Part shown: positions 10,063-23,500 of the stretch, piece by piece
How positions within the stretch are numbered: position 1 is the first letter of the stretch
Layout: the number at the start of each line of letters is the position of its first letter
Assembly (NCBI RefSeq): GCF_963576545.1
Contig: NW_026870438.1
Coordinates: 248,001 to 312,000, forward strand
Direction of reading: 5' to 3'
DNA length: 64,000 nt
Origin: Limanda limanda
Lineage: Eukaryota; Chordata; Actinopteri; Pleuronectiformes; Pleuronectidae
Program-made: the position numbers and the translations under genes
Notes under the pieces: model-generated
The model's input: the letters and a program-made list of their open reading frames with translations, nothing else
The model's database searches: none
Told to the model about the DNA's origin: nothing

Positions 10063-13000
10063 CAAGTAGGCTCTACCCCCACTAAATGGGGTAGCGCGCA
10101 TCGATCGGTACCATCCTTGAGCTTCTCCGACTTTCGGAAGGGTTAGGGTTAGGGTTAGGGATGAAAGCACATAGGAGAAAGAGATATTCTTGAATAACTT
10201 TTTTTGTGAAGGTCGGAGAGACTTGCAAGTAGGCTCTACCCCCACTAAATGGGGTAGCACGCATCGATCGGTACCATCCTTGAGCTTCTCCGACTTTCGG
10301 AAGGGTTAGGGTTAGGGTTAGGGATGAAAGCACATAGGAGAAAGAGATATTCTTGAATAACTTTTTTTGTGAAGGTCGGAGAGACTTGGAAAGTGGTTGC
10401 ATCTGGACTAATTTGGGTCCTGCGGATCGATTGGTACCATCCCCGAGCTTGTACGACCTTCGGAAGAGGTCGACCGACGAAATTCCCCCAAATCTGAGGA
10501 GATATTCTTGAATAACTTTTTTTGTGAAGGTCGGAGAGACTTGCAAGTAGGCTCTACCCCCACTAAATGGGGTTGCGCGCATCGATCGGTACCATCCTTG
10601 AGCTTCTCTGACTTTCGGAAGGGTTAGGGTTAGGGTTAGGGATGAAAGCACATAGGAGAAAGAGATATTCTTGAATAACTTTTTTTGTGAAGGTCGGAGA
10701 GACTTGCAAGTAGGCTCTACCCCCACTAAATGGGGTAGCACGCATCGATCGGTACCATCCTTGAGCTTCTCCGACTTTCGGAAGGGTTAGGGTTAGGGTT
10801 AGGGATGAAAGCACATAGGAGAAAGAGATATTCTTGAATAACTTTTTTTGTGAAGGTCGGAGAGACTTGGAAAGTGGTTGCATCTGGACTAATTTGGGTC
10901 CTGCGGATCGATTGGTACCATCCCCGAGCTTGTACGACCTTCGAAAGAGGTCGACCGACGAAATTCCCCCAAATCTGAGGAGATATTCTTGAATAACTTT
11001 TTTTGTGAAGGTCGGAGAGACTTGCAAGTAGGCTCTACCCCCACTAAATGGGGTTGCGCGCATCGATCGGTACCATCCTTGAGCTTCTCCGACTTTCGGA
11101 AGGGTTAGGGTTAGGGTTAGGGATGAAAGCACATAGGAGAAAGAGATATTCTTGAATAACTTTTTTTGTGAAGGTCGGAGAGACTTGCAAGTAGGCTCTA
11201 CCCCCACTAAATGGGGTAGCGCGCATCGATCGGTACCATCCTTGAGCTTCTCCGACTTTCGGAAGGGTTAGGGTTAGGGTTAGGGATGAAAGCACATAGG
11301 AGAAAGAGATATTCTTGAATAACTTTTTTTGTGAAGGTCGGAGAGACTTGCAAGTAGGCTCTACCCCCACTAAATGGGGTAGCGCGCATCGATCGGTACC
11401 ATCCTTGAGCTTCTCCGACTTTCGGAAGGGTTAGGGTTAGGGTTAGGGATGAAAGCACATAGGAGAAAGAGATATTCTTGAATAACTTTTTTTGTGAAGG
11501 TCGGAGAGACTTGCAAGTAGGCTCTACCCCCACTAAATGGGGTAGCGCGCATCGATCGGTACCATCCTTGAGCTTCTCCGACTTTCGGAAGAGTTAGGGT
11601 TAGGGTTAGGGATGAAAGCACATAGGAGAAAGAGATATTCTTGAATAACTTTTTTTGTGAAGGTCGGAGAGACTTGCAAGTAGGCTCTACCCCCACTAAA
11701 TGGGGTAGCGCGCATCGATCGGTACCATCCTTGAGCTTCTCCGACTTTCGGAAGGGTTAGGGTTAGGGTTAGGGATGAAAGCACATAGGAGAAAGAGATA
11801 TTCTTGAATAACTTTTTTTGTGAAGGTCGGAGAGACTTGGAAAGTGGTTGCATGTGGACTAATTTGGGTCCTGCGGATCGATTGGTACCATCCCCGAGCT
11901 TGTACGACCTTCGGAAGAGGTCGACCGACGAAATTCCCCCAAATCTGAGGAGATATTCTTGAATAACTTTTTTTGTGAAGGTCGGAGAGACTTGCAAGTA
12001 GGCTCTACCCCCACTAAATGGGGTAGCGCGCATCGATCGGTACCATCCTTGAGCTTCTCCGACTTTCGGAAGGGTTAGGGTTAGGGATGAAAGCACATAG
12101 GAGAAAGAGATATTCTTGAATAACTTTTTTTGTGAAGGTCGGAGAGACTTGCAAGTAGGCTCTACCCCCACTAAATGGGGTAGCGCACATCGATCAGTAC
12201 CATCCTTGAGCTTCTCCGACTTTCGGAAGGGTTAGGGTTAGGGTTAGGGATGAAAGCACATAGGAGAAAGAGATATTCTTGAATAACTTTTTTTGTGAAG
12301 GTCGGAGAGACTTGGAAAGTGGTTGCATCTGGACTAATTTGGGTCCTGCGGATCGATTGGTACCATCCCCGAGCTTGTACAATCTTCGGAAGAGGTCGAC
12401 CGACGAAATTCCCCCAAATCTCAGGAGATATTCTTGAATAACTTTTTTTGTGAAGGTCGGAGAGACTTGCAAGTAGGCTTTACCCCCACTAAATGGGGTT
12501 GCGCGCATCGATCGGTACCATCCTTGAGCTTCTCCGACTTTCGGAAGGGTTAGGGTTAGGGTTAGGGATGAAAGCACATAGGAGAAAGAGATATTCTTGA
12601 ATAACTTTTTTTGTGAAGGTCGGAGAGACTTGCAAGTAGGCTCTACCCCCACTAAATGGGGTTGCGCGCATCGATCGGTACCATCCTTGAGCTTCTCCGA
12701 CTTTCGGAAGGGTTAGGGTTAGGGTTAGGGATGAAAGCACATAGGAGAAAGAGATATTCTTGAATAACTTTTTTTGTGAAGGTCGGAGAGACTTGCAAGT
12801 AGGCTCTACCCCCACTAAATGGGGTAGCGCACATCGATCAGTACCATCCTTGAGCTTCTCCGACTTTCGGAAGGGTTAGGGTTAGGGTTAGGGATGAAAG
12901 CACATAGGAGAAAGAGATATTCTTGAATAACTTTTTTTGTGAAGGTCGGAGAGACTTGGAAAGTGGTTGCATCTGGACTAATTTGGGTCCTGCGGATCGA

Positions 13001-13800
13001 TTGGTACCATCCCCGAGCTTGTACGACCTTCGGAAGAGGTCGACCGACGAAATTCCCCCAAATCTGAGGAGATATTCTTGAATAACTTTTTTTGTGAAGG
13101 TCGGAGAGACTTGCAAGTAGGCTCTACCCCCACTAAATGGGGTTGCGCGCATCGATCGGTACCATCCTTGAGCTTCTCCGACTTTCGGAAGGGTTAGGGT
13201 TAGTGTTAGGGATGAAAGCACATAGGAGAAAGAGATATTCTTGAATAACTTTTTTTGTGAAGGTCGGAGAGACTTGCAAGTAGGCTCTACCCCCACTAAA
13301 TGGGGTAGCGCGCATCGATCGGTACCATCCTTGAGCTTCTCCGACTTTCGGAAGGGTTAGGGTTAGGGTTAGGGATGAAAGCACATAGGAGAAAGAGATA
13401 TTCTTGAATAACTTTTTTTGTGAAGGTCGGAGAGACTTGAAAAGTGGTTGCATCTGGACTAATTTGGGTCCTGCGGATCGATTGGTACCATCCCCGAGCT
13501 TGTACGACCTTCGGAAGAGGTCGACCGACGAAATTCCCCCAAATCTGAGGAGATATTCTTGAATAACTTTTTTTGTGAAGGTCGGAGAGACTTGCAAGTA
13601 GGCTCTACCCCCACTAAATGGGGTTGCGCGCATCGATCAGTACCATCCTTGAGCTTCTCCGACTTTCGGAAGGGTTAGGGTTAGGGTTAGGGATGAAAGC
13701 ACATAGGAGAAAGAGATATTCTTGAATAACTTTTTTTGTGAAGGTCGGAGAGACTTGCAAGTAGGCTCTACCCCCACTAAATGGGGTAGCGCGCATCGAT
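9940..13800 (+). repeat. Duplicated block, copy 2 (about 3.9 kb, one X longer)
   Basis: This is the partner of the 5.45-9.14 kb block. It contains the longest X run in the window: five X monomers between the Ys at about 10.8 and 11.8 kb, giving the single 970-bp Y-to-Y interval. The extra 163 bp relative to copy 1 is exactly one X monomer. It carries two private substitutions in Y copies (near 11853 and 12383). Confidence 0.85.
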
Positions 13801-16800
13801 CGGTACCATCCTTGAGCTTCTCCGACTTTCGGAAGGGTTAGGGTTAGGGTTAGGGATGAAAGCACATAGGAGAAAGAGATATTCTTGAATAACTTTTTTT
13901 GTGAAGGTCGGAGAGACTTGCAAGTAGGCTCTACCCCCACTAAATGGGGTAGCGCGCATCGATCGGTACCATCCTTGAGCTTCTCCGACTTTCGGAAGGG
14001 TTAGGGTTAGGGTTAGGGATGAAAGCACATAGGAGAAAGAGATATTCTTGAATAACTTTTTTTGTGAAGGTTGGAGAGACTTGGAAAGTGGTTGCATCTG
14101 GACTAATTTGGGTCCTGCGGATCGATTGGTACCATCCCCGAGCTTGTACGACCTTCGGAAGAGGTCGACCGACGAAATTCCCCCAAATCTGAGGAGATAT
14201 TCTTGAATAACTTTTTTTGTGAAGGTCGGAGAGACTTGCAGGTAGGCTCTACCCCCACTAAATGGGGTAGCGCGCATCGATCGGTACCATCCTTGAGCTT
14301 CTCCGACTTTCGGAAGGGTTAGGGTTAGGGATGAAAGCACATAGGAGAAAGAGATATTCTTGAATAACTTTTTTTGTGAAGGTCGGAGAGACTTGCAAGT
14401 AGGCTCTACCCCCACTAAATGGGGTAGCGCGCATCGATCGGTACCATCCTTGAGCTTCTCCGACTTTCGGAAGGGTTAGGGTTAGGGTTAGGGATGAAAG
14501 CACATAGGAGAAAGAGATATTCTTGAATAACTTTTTTTGTGAAGGTCGGAGAGACTTGAAAAGTGGTTGCATCTGGACTAATTTGGGTCCTGCGGATCGA
14601 TTGGTACCATCCCCGAGCTTGTACGACCTTCGGAAGAGGTCGACCGACGAAATTCCCCCAAATCTGAGGAGATATTCTTGAATAACTTTTTTTGTGAAGG
14701 TCGGAGAGACTTGCAAGTAGGCTCTACCCCCACTAAATGGGGTTGCGCGCATCGATCGGTACCATCCTTGAGCTTCTCCGACTTTCGGAAGGGTTAGGGT
14801 TAGGGTTAGGGATGAAAGCACATAGGAGAAAGAGATATTCTTGAATAACTTTTTTTGTGAAGGTCGGAGAGACTTGCAAGTAGGCTCTACCCCCACTAAA
14901 TGGGGTAGCGCGCATCGATCGGTACCATCCTTGAGCTTCTCCGACTTTCGGAAGGGTTAGGGTTAGGGTTAGGGATGAAAGCACATAGGAGAAAGAGATA
15001 TTCTTGAATAACTTTTTTTGTGAAGGTCGGAGAGACTTGCAAGTAGGCTCTACCCCCACTAAATGGGGTAGCGCGCATCGATCGGTACCATCCTTGAGCT
15101 TCTCCGACTTTCGGAAGGGTTAGGGTTAGGGTTAGGGATGAAAGCACATAGGAGAAAGAGATATTCTTGAATAACTTTTTTTGTGAAGGTCGGAGAGACT
15201 TGGAAAGTGGTTGCATCTGGACTAATTTGGGTCCTGCGGATCGATTGGTACCATCCCCGAGCTTGTACGACCTTCGGAAGAGGTCGACCGACGAAATTCC
15301 CCCAAATCTGAGGAGATATTCTTGAATAACTTTTTTTGTGAAGGTCGGAGAGACTTGCAGGTAGGCTCTACCCCCACTAAATGGGGTAGCGCGCATCGAT
15401 CGGTACCATCCTTGAGCTTCTCCGACTTTCGGAAGGGTTAGGGTTAGGGTTAGGGATGAAAGCACATAGGAGAAAGAGATATTCTTGAATAACTTTTTTT
15501 GTGAAGGTCGGAGAGACTTGCAAGTAGGCTCTACCCCCACTAAATGGGGTAGCGCGCATCGATCGGTACCATCCTTGAGCTTCTCCGACTTTCGGAAGGG
15601 TTAGGGTTAGGGTTAGGGATGAAAGCACATAGGAGAAAGAGATATTCTTGAATAACTTTTTTTGTGAAGGTCGGAGAGACTTGAAAAGTGGTTGCATCTG
15701 GACTAATTTGGGTCCTGCGGATCGATTGGTACCATCCCCGAGCTTGTACGACCTTCGGAAGAGGTCGACCGACGAAATTCCCCCAAATCTGAGGAGATAT
15801 TCTTGAATAACTTTTTTTGTGAAGGTCGGAGAGACTTGCAAGTAGGCTCTACCCCCACTAAATGGGGTTGCGCGCATCGATCGGTACCATCCTTGAGCTT
15901 CTCCGACTTTCGGAAGGGTTAGGGTTAGGGTTAGGGATGAAAGCACATAGGAGAAAGAGATATTCTTGAATAACTTTTTTTGTGAAGGTCGGAGAGACTT
16001 GCAAGTAGGCTCTACCCCCACTAAATGGGGTAGCGCGCATCGATCGGTACCATCCTTGAGCTTCTCCGACTTTCGGAAGGGTTAGGGTTAGGGTTAGGGA
16101 TGAAAGCACATAGGAGAAAGAGATATTCTTGAATAACTTTTTTTGTGAAGGTCGGAGAGACTTGCAAGTAGGCTTTACCCCCACTAAATGGGGTAGCGCG
16201 CATCGATCGGTACCATCCTTGAGCTTCTCCGACTTTCGGAAGGGTTAGGGTTAGGGTTAGGGATGAAAGCACATAGGAGAAAGAGATATTCTTGAATAAC
16301 TTTTTTTGTGAAGGTCGGAGAGACTTGGAAAGTGGTTGCATCTGGACTAATTTGGGTCCTGCGGATCGATTGGTACCATCATTGAGCTTGTACGACCTTC
16401 GGAAGAGGTCGACCGACGAAATTCCCCCAAATCTGAGGAGATATTCTTGAATAACTTTTTTTGTGAAGGTCGGAGAGACTTGCAGGTAGGCTCTACCCCC
16501 ACTAAATGGGGTAGCGCGCATCGATCGGTACCATCCTTGAGCTTCTCCGACTTTCGGAAGGGTTAGGGTTAGGGTTAGGGATGAAAGCACATAGGAGAAA
16601 GAGATATTCTTGAATAACTTTTTTTGTGAAGGTCGGAGAGACTTGCAAGTAGGCTCTACCCCCACTAAATGGGGTAGCGCGCATCGATCGGTACCATCCT
16701 TGAGCTTCTCCGACTTTCGGAAGGGTTAGGGTTAGGGTTAGGGATGAAAGCACATAGGAGAAAGAGATATTCTTGAATAACTTTTTTTGTGAAGGTCGGA

Positions 16801-17627
16801 GAGACTTGAAAAGTGGTTGCATCTGGACTAATTTGGGTCCTGCGGATCGATTGGTACCATCCCCGAGCTTGTACGACCTTCGGAAGAGGTCGACCGACGA
16901 AATTCCCCCAAATCTGAGGAGATATTCTTGAATAACTTTTTTTGTGAAGGTCGGAGAGACTTGCAAGTAGGCTCTACCCCCACTAAATGGGGTTGCGCGC
17001 ATCGATCGGTACCATCCTTGAGCTTCTCCGACTTTCGGAAGGGTTAGGGTTAGGGTTAGGGATGAAAGCACATAGGAGAAAGAGATATTCTTGAATAACT
17101 TTTTTTGTGAAGGTCGCAGAGACTTGCAAGTAGGCTCTACCCCCACTAAATGGGGTAGCGCGCATCGATCGGTACCATCCTTGAGCTTCTCCGACTTTCG
17201 GAAGGGTTAGGGTTAGGGTTAGGGATGAAAGCACATAGGAGAAAGAGATATTCTTGAATAACTTTTTTTGTGAAGGTCGGAGAGACTTGCAAGTAGGCTT
17301 TACCCCCACTAAATGGGGTAGCGCGCATCGATCGGTACCATCCTTGAGCTTCTCCGACTTTCGGAAGGGTTAGGGTTAGGGTTAGGGATGAAAGCACATA
17401 GGAGAAAGAGATATTCTTGAATAACTTTTTTTGTGAAGGTCGGAGAGACTTGGAAAGTGGTTGCATCTGGACTAATTTGGGTCCTGCGGATCGATTGGTA
17501 CCATCATTGAGCTTGTACGACCTTCGGAAGAGGTCGACCGACGAAATTCCCCCAAATCTGAGGAGATATTCTTGAATAACTTTTTTTGTGAAGGTCGGAG
17601 AGACTTGCAGGTAGGCTCTACCCCCAC
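12489..17627 (+). repeat. 1,125-bp higher-order repeat zone (XXXYXXY)
   Basis: Y-to-Y spacing alternates 644 and 481 bp through this zone (one tract contraction at 14316 removes 6 bp). That makes a seven-monomer, 1,125-bp HOR with about 4.5 periods. The two Y subtypes alternate in register: GGAAAGTGG after three X, GAAAAGTGG after two X. The last two periods (15.36-16.48 and 16.48-17.60 kb) are near-identical and share GCAGGTAGG at their start and CATCATTGAGC (near 16381 and 17506). Confidence 0.9.
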
Positions 17628-20177
17628 TAAATGGGGTAGCGCGCATCGATCGGTACCATCCTTGAGCTTCTCCGACTTTCGGAAGGGTTAGGGTTAGGGT
17701 TAGGGATGAAAGCACATAGGAGAAAGAGATATTCTTGAATAACTTTTTTTGTGAAGGTCGGAGAGACTTGCAAGTAGGCTCTACCCCCACTAAATGGGGT
17801 AGCGCGCATCGATCGGTACCATCCTTGAGCTTCTCCGACTTTCGGAAGGGTTAGGGTTAGGGTTAGGGATGAAAGCACATAGGAGAAAGAGATATTCTTG
17901 AATAACTTTTTTTGTGAAGGTCGGAGAGACTTGGAAAGTGGTTGCATCTGGACTAATTTGGGTCTTGCGGATCGATTGGTACCATCCCCGAGCTTGTACG
18001 ACCTTCGGAAGAGGTCGACCGACGAAATTCCCCCAAATCTGAGGAGATATTCTTGAATAACTTTTTTTGTGAAGGTCGGATAGACTTGCAAGTAGGCTCT
18101 ACCCCCACTAAATGGGGTAGCGTGCATCGATCGGTACCATCCTTGAGCTTCTCCGACTTTCGGAAGGGTTAGGGTTAGGGTTAGTGATGAAAGCACATAG
18201 GAGAAAGAGATATTCTTGAATAACTTTTTTTGTGAAGGTCGGAGAGACTTGCAAGTAGGCTCTACCCCCACTAAATGGGGTAGCACGCATCGATCGGTAC
18301 CATCCTTGAGCTTCTCCGACTTTCGGAAGGGTTAGGGTTAGGGTTAGGGATGAAAGCACATAGGAGAAAGAGATATTCTTGAATAACTTTTTTTGTGAAG
18401 GTCGGAGAGACTTGGAAAGTGGTTGCATCTGGACTAATTTGGGTCCTGCGGATCGATTGGTACCATCCCCGAGCTTGTACGACCTTCGGAAGAGGTCGAC
18501 CGACGAAATTCCCCCAAATCTGAGGAGATATTCTTGAATAACTTTTTTTGTGAAGGTCGGATAGACTTGCAAGTAGGCTCTACCCCCACTAAATGGGGTA
18601 GCGTGCATCGATCGGTACCATCCTTGAGCTTCTCCGACTTTCGGAAGGGTTAGGGTTAGGGTTAGTGATGAAAGCACATAGGAGAAAGAGATATTCTTGA
18701 ATAACTTTTTTTGTGAAGGTCGGAGAGACTTGCAAGTAGGCTCTACCCCCACTAAATGGGGTAGCGCGCATCGATCGGTACCATCCTTGAGCTTCTCCGA
18801 CTTTCGGAAGGGTTAGGGTTAGGGTTAGGGATGAAAGCACATAGGAGAAAGAGATATTCTTGAATAACTTTTTTTGTGAAGGTCGGAGAGACTTGGAAAG
18901 TGGTTGCATCTGGACTAATTTGGGTCCTGCGGATCGATTGGTACCATCCCCGAGCTTGTACGACCTTCGGAAGAGGTCGACCGACGAAATTCCCCCAAAT
19001 CTGAGGAGATATTCTTGAATAACTTTTTTTGTGAAGGTCGGAGAGACTTGCAAGTAGGCTCTACCCCCACTAAATGGGGTAGCGCGCATCGATCGGTACC
19101 ATCCTTGAGCTTCTCCGACTTTCGGAAGGGTTAGGGTTAGGGATGAAAGCACATAGGAGAAAGAGATATTCTTGAATAACTTTTTTTGTGAAGGTCGGAG
19201 AGACTTGCAAGTAGGCTCTACCCCCACTAAATGGGGTAGCGCGCATCGATCGGTACCATCCTTGAGCTTCTCCGACTTTCGGAAGGGTTAGGGGTAGGGA
19301 TGAAAGCACATAGGAGAAAGAGATATTCTTGAATAACTTTTTTTGTGAAGGTCGGAGAGACTTGAAAAGTGGTTGCATCTGGACTAATTTGGGTCCTGCA
19401 GATCGATTGGTACCATCCCCGAGCTTGTACGACCTTCGGAAGAGGTCGACCGACGAAATTCCCCCAAATCTGAGGAGATATTCTTGAATAACTTTTTTTG
19501 TGAAGGTCGGAGAGACTTGCAAGTAGGCTCTACCCCCACTAAATGGGGTTGCGCGCATCGATCGGTACCATCCTTGAGCTTCTCCGACTTTCGGAAGGGT
19601 TAGGGTTAGGGTTAGGGATGAAAGCACATAGGAGAAAGAGATATTCTTGAATAACTTTTTTTGTGAAGGTCGGAGAGACTTGCAAGTAGGCTCTACCCCC
19701 ACTAAATGGGGTAGCGCGCATCGATCGGTACCATCCTTGAGCTTCTCCGACTTTCGGAAGGGTTAGGGTTAGGGTTAGGGATGAAAGCACATAGGAGAAA
19801 GAGATATTCTTGAATAACTTTTTTTGTAAAGGTCGGAGAGACTTGGAAAGTGGTTGCATCTGGACTAATTTGGGTCCTGCGGATCGATTGGTACCATCCC
19901 CGAGCTTGTACGACCTTCGGAAGAGGTCGACCGACGAAATTCCCCCAAATCTGAGGAGATATTCTTGAATAACTTTTTTTGTGAAGGTCGGAGAGACTTG
20001 CAAGTAGGCTCTACCCCCACTAAATGGGGTTGCGCGCATCGATCGGTACCATCCTTGAGCTTCTCCGACTTTCGGAAGGGTTAGGGTTAGGAATGAAAGC
20101 ACATAGGAGAAAGAGATATTCTTGAATAACTTTTTTTGTGAAGGTCGGAGAGACTTGCAAGTAGGCTCTACCCCCAC
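17627..20177 (+). repeat. 481-bp HOR zone (XXY) with a recent single-unit duplication
   Basis: Six consecutive Y-to-Y intervals are 481 bp or that length minus contractions. Two neighbouring units share three otherwise rare variants at a 481-bp offset: GGATAGACTT (near 18081 and 18562), GCGTGCATC (near 18122 and 18603) and TTAGTGATG (18185 and 18666). This marks a recent duplication of one XXY unit. Two successive monomers with contracted tracts (19128 and 19285) follow, the second reading GGGGTAGGG. Confidence 0.85.
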
Positions 20178-21400
20178 TAAATGGGGTAGCGCGCATCGAT
20201 CGGTACCATCCTTGAGCTTCTCCGACTTTCGGAAGGGTTAGGGTTAGGGTTAGGGATGAAAGCACATAGGAGAAAGAGATATTCTTGAATAACTTTTTTT
20301 GTGAAGGTCGGAGAGACTTGGAAAGTGGTTGCATCTGGACTAATTTGGGTCTTGCGGATCGATTGGTACCATGCCCGAGCTTGTACGACCTTCGGAAGAG
20401 GTCGACCGACGAAATTCCCCCAAATCTGAGGAGATATTCTTGAATAACTTTTTTTGTGAAGGTCGGAGAGACTTGCAAGTAGGCTCTACCCCCACTAAAT
20501 GGGGTAGCGCGCATCGATCGGTACCATCCTTGAGCTTCTCCGACTTTCGGAAGGGTTAGGGTTAGGGTTAGGGATGAAAGCACATAGGAGAAAGAGATAT
20601 TCTTGAATAACTTTTTTTGTAAAGGTCGGAGAGACTTGGAAAGTGGTTGCATCTGGACTAATTTGGGTCCTGCGGATCGATTGGTACCATCCCCGAGCTT
20701 GTACGACCTTCGGAAGAGGTCGACCGACGAAATTCCCCCAAATCTGAGGAGATATTCTTGAATAACTTTTTTTGTGAAGGTCGGAGAGACTTGCAAGTAG
20801 GCTCTACCCCCACTAAATGGGGTTGCGCGCATCGATCGGTACCATCCTTGAGCTTCTCCGACTTTCGGAAGGGTTAGGGTTAGGGTTAGGGATGAAAGCA
20901 CATAGGAGAAAGAGATATTCTTGAATAACTTTTTTTGTGAAGGTCGGAGAGACTTGCAAGTAGGCTCTACCCCCACTAAATGGGGTAGCGCGCATCGATC
21001 GGTACCATCCTTGAGCTTCTCCGACTTTCGGAAGGGTTAGGGTTAGGGTTAGGGATGAAAGCACATAGGAGAAAGAGATATTCTTGAATAACTTTTTTTG
21101 TGAAGGTCGGAGAGACTTGGAAAGTGGTTGCATCTGGACTAATTTGGGTCCTGCGGATCGATTGGTACCATCCCCGAGCTTGTACGACCTTCGGAAGAGG
21201 TCGACCGACGAAATTCCCCCAAATCTGAGGAGATATTCTTGAATAACTTTTTTTGTGAAGGTCGGAGAGACTTGCAAGTAGGCTCTACCCCCACTAAATG
21301 GGGTTGCGCGCATCGATCGGTACCATCCTTGAGCTTCTCCGACTTTCGGAAGGGTTAGGGTTAGGGTTAGGGATGAAAGCACATAGGAGAAAGAGATATT
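19400..21400 (+). repeat. ~2.07-kb block, copy 1
   Basis: The block contains 5 Y and 8 X. It shares with copies at 21.47-23.5 kb (offset 2,073, then 2,067 bp) and 25.6-27.9 kb (offset 6,064 bp) an ordered set of markers: GTAAAGG core (19828), AGGAATG contracted tract (20078-20096), GTCTTGCGG (near 20351), CCATGCCCG (20373) and a second GTAAAGG (20621). Two YX dimers without an intervening X (318-bp spacing) make it Y-dense. Confidence 0.87.
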
Positions 21401-21469
21401 CTTGAATAACTTTTTTTGTGAAGGTCGGAGAGACTTGAAAAGTGGTTGCATCTGGACTAATTTGGGTCC

Positions 21470-23500
21470 TGCGGATCGATTGGTACCATCCCCGAGCTTG
21501 TACGACCTTCGGAAGAGGTCGACCGACGAAATTCCCCCAAATCTGAGGAGATATTCTTGAATAACTTTTTTTGTGAAGGTCGGAGAGACTTGCAAGTAGG
21601 CTCTACCCCCACTAAATGGGGTTGCGCGCATCGATCGGTACCATCCTTGAGCTTCTCCGACTTTCGGAAGGGTTAGGGTTAGGGTTAGGGATGAAAGCAC
21701 ATAGGAGAAAGAGATATTCTTGAATAACTTTTTTTGTGAAGGTCGGAGAGACTTGCAAGTAGGCTCTACCCCCACTAAATGGGGTAGCGCGCATCGATCG
21801 GTACCATCCTTGAGCTTCTCCGACTTTCGGAAGGGTTAGGGTTAGGGTTAGGGATGAAAGCACATAGGAGAAAGAGATATTCTTGAATAACTTTTTTTGT
21901 AAAGGTCGGAGAGACTTGGAAAGTGGTTGCATCTGGACTAATTTGGGTCCTGCGGATCGATTGGTACCATCCCCGAGCTTGTACGACCTTCGGAAGAGGT
22001 CGACCGACGAAATTCCCCCAAATCTGAGGAGATATTCTTGAATAACTTTTTTTGTGAAGGTCGGAGAGACTTGCAAGTAGGCTCTACCCCCACTAAATGG
22101 GGTTGCGCGCATCGATCGGTACCATCCTTGAGCTTCTCCGACTTTCGGAAGGGTTAGGGTTAGGAATGAAAGCACATAGGAGAAAGAGATATTCTTGAAT
22201 AACTTTTTTTGTGAAGGTCGGAGAGACTTGCAAGTAGGCTCTACCCCCACTAAATGGGGTAGCGCGCATCGATCGGTACCATCCTTGAGCTTCTCCGACT
22301 TTCGGAAGGGTTAGGGTTAGGGATGAAAGCACATAGGAGAAAGAGATATTCTTGAATAACTTTTTTTGTGAAGGTCGGAGAGACTTGGAAAGTGGTTGCA
22401 TCTGGACTAATTTGGGTCTTGCGGATCGATTGGTACCATGCCCGAGCTTGTACGACCTTCGGAAGAGGTCGACCGACGAAATTCCCCCAAATCTGAGGAG
22501 ATATTCTTGAATAACTTTTTTTGTGAAGGTCGGAGAGACTTGCAAGTAGGCTCTACCCCCACTAAATGGGGTAGCGCGCATCGATCGGTACCATCCTTGA
22601 GCTTCTCCGACTTTCGGAAGGGTTAGGGTTAGGGTTAGGGATGAAAGCACATAGGAGAAAGAGATATTCTTGAATAACTTTTTTTGTAAAGGTCGGAGAG
22701 ACTTGGAAAGTGGTTGCATCTGGACTAATTTGGGTCCTGCGGATCGATTGGTACCATCCCCGAGCTTGTACGACCTTCGGAAGAGGTCGACCGACGAAAT
22801 TCCCCCAAATCTGAGGAGATATTCTTGAATAACTTTTTTTGTGAAGGTCGGAGAGACTTGCAAGTAGGCTCTACCCCCACTAAATGGGGTTGCGCGCATC
22901 GATCGGTACCATCCTTGAGCTTCTCCGACTTTCGGAAGGGTTAGGGTTAGGGTTAGGGATGAAAGCACATAGGAGAAAGAGATATTCTTGAATAACTTTT
23001 TTTGTGAAGGTCGGAGAGACTTGCAAGTAGGCTCTACCCCCACTAAATGGGGTAGCGCGCATCGATCGGTACCATCCTTGAGCTTCTCCGACTTTCGGAA
23101 GGGTTAGGGTTAGGGTTAGGGATGAAAGCACATAGGAGAAAGAGATATTCTTGAATAACTTTTTTTGTGAAGGTCGGAGAGACTTGGAAAGTGGTTGCAT
23201 CTGGACTAATTTGGGTCCTGCGGATCGATTGGTACCATCCCCGAGCTTGTACGACCTTCGGAAGAGGTCGACCGACGAAATTCCCCCAAATCTGAGGAGA
23301 TATTCTTGAATAACTTTTTTTGTGAAGGTCGGAGAGACTTGCAAGTAGGCTCTACCCCCACTAAATGGGGTTGCGCGCATCGATCGGTACCATCCTTGAG
23401 CTTCTCCGACTTTCGGAAGGGTTAGGGTTAGGGTTAGGGATGAAAGCACATAGGAGAAAGAGATATTCTTGAATAACTTTTTTTGTGAAGGTCGGAGAGA
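21470..23500 (+). repeat. ~2.07-kb block, copy 2
   Basis: This is a tandem neighbour of the preceding block. Markers recur at 21901, 22151-22169, 22418, 22440 and 22688. It differs by one additional contracted tract at 22308, which changes the offset from 2,073 to 2,067 bp. The match to copy 1 ends near 23.36 kb, where X replaces Y. Confidence 0.85.
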
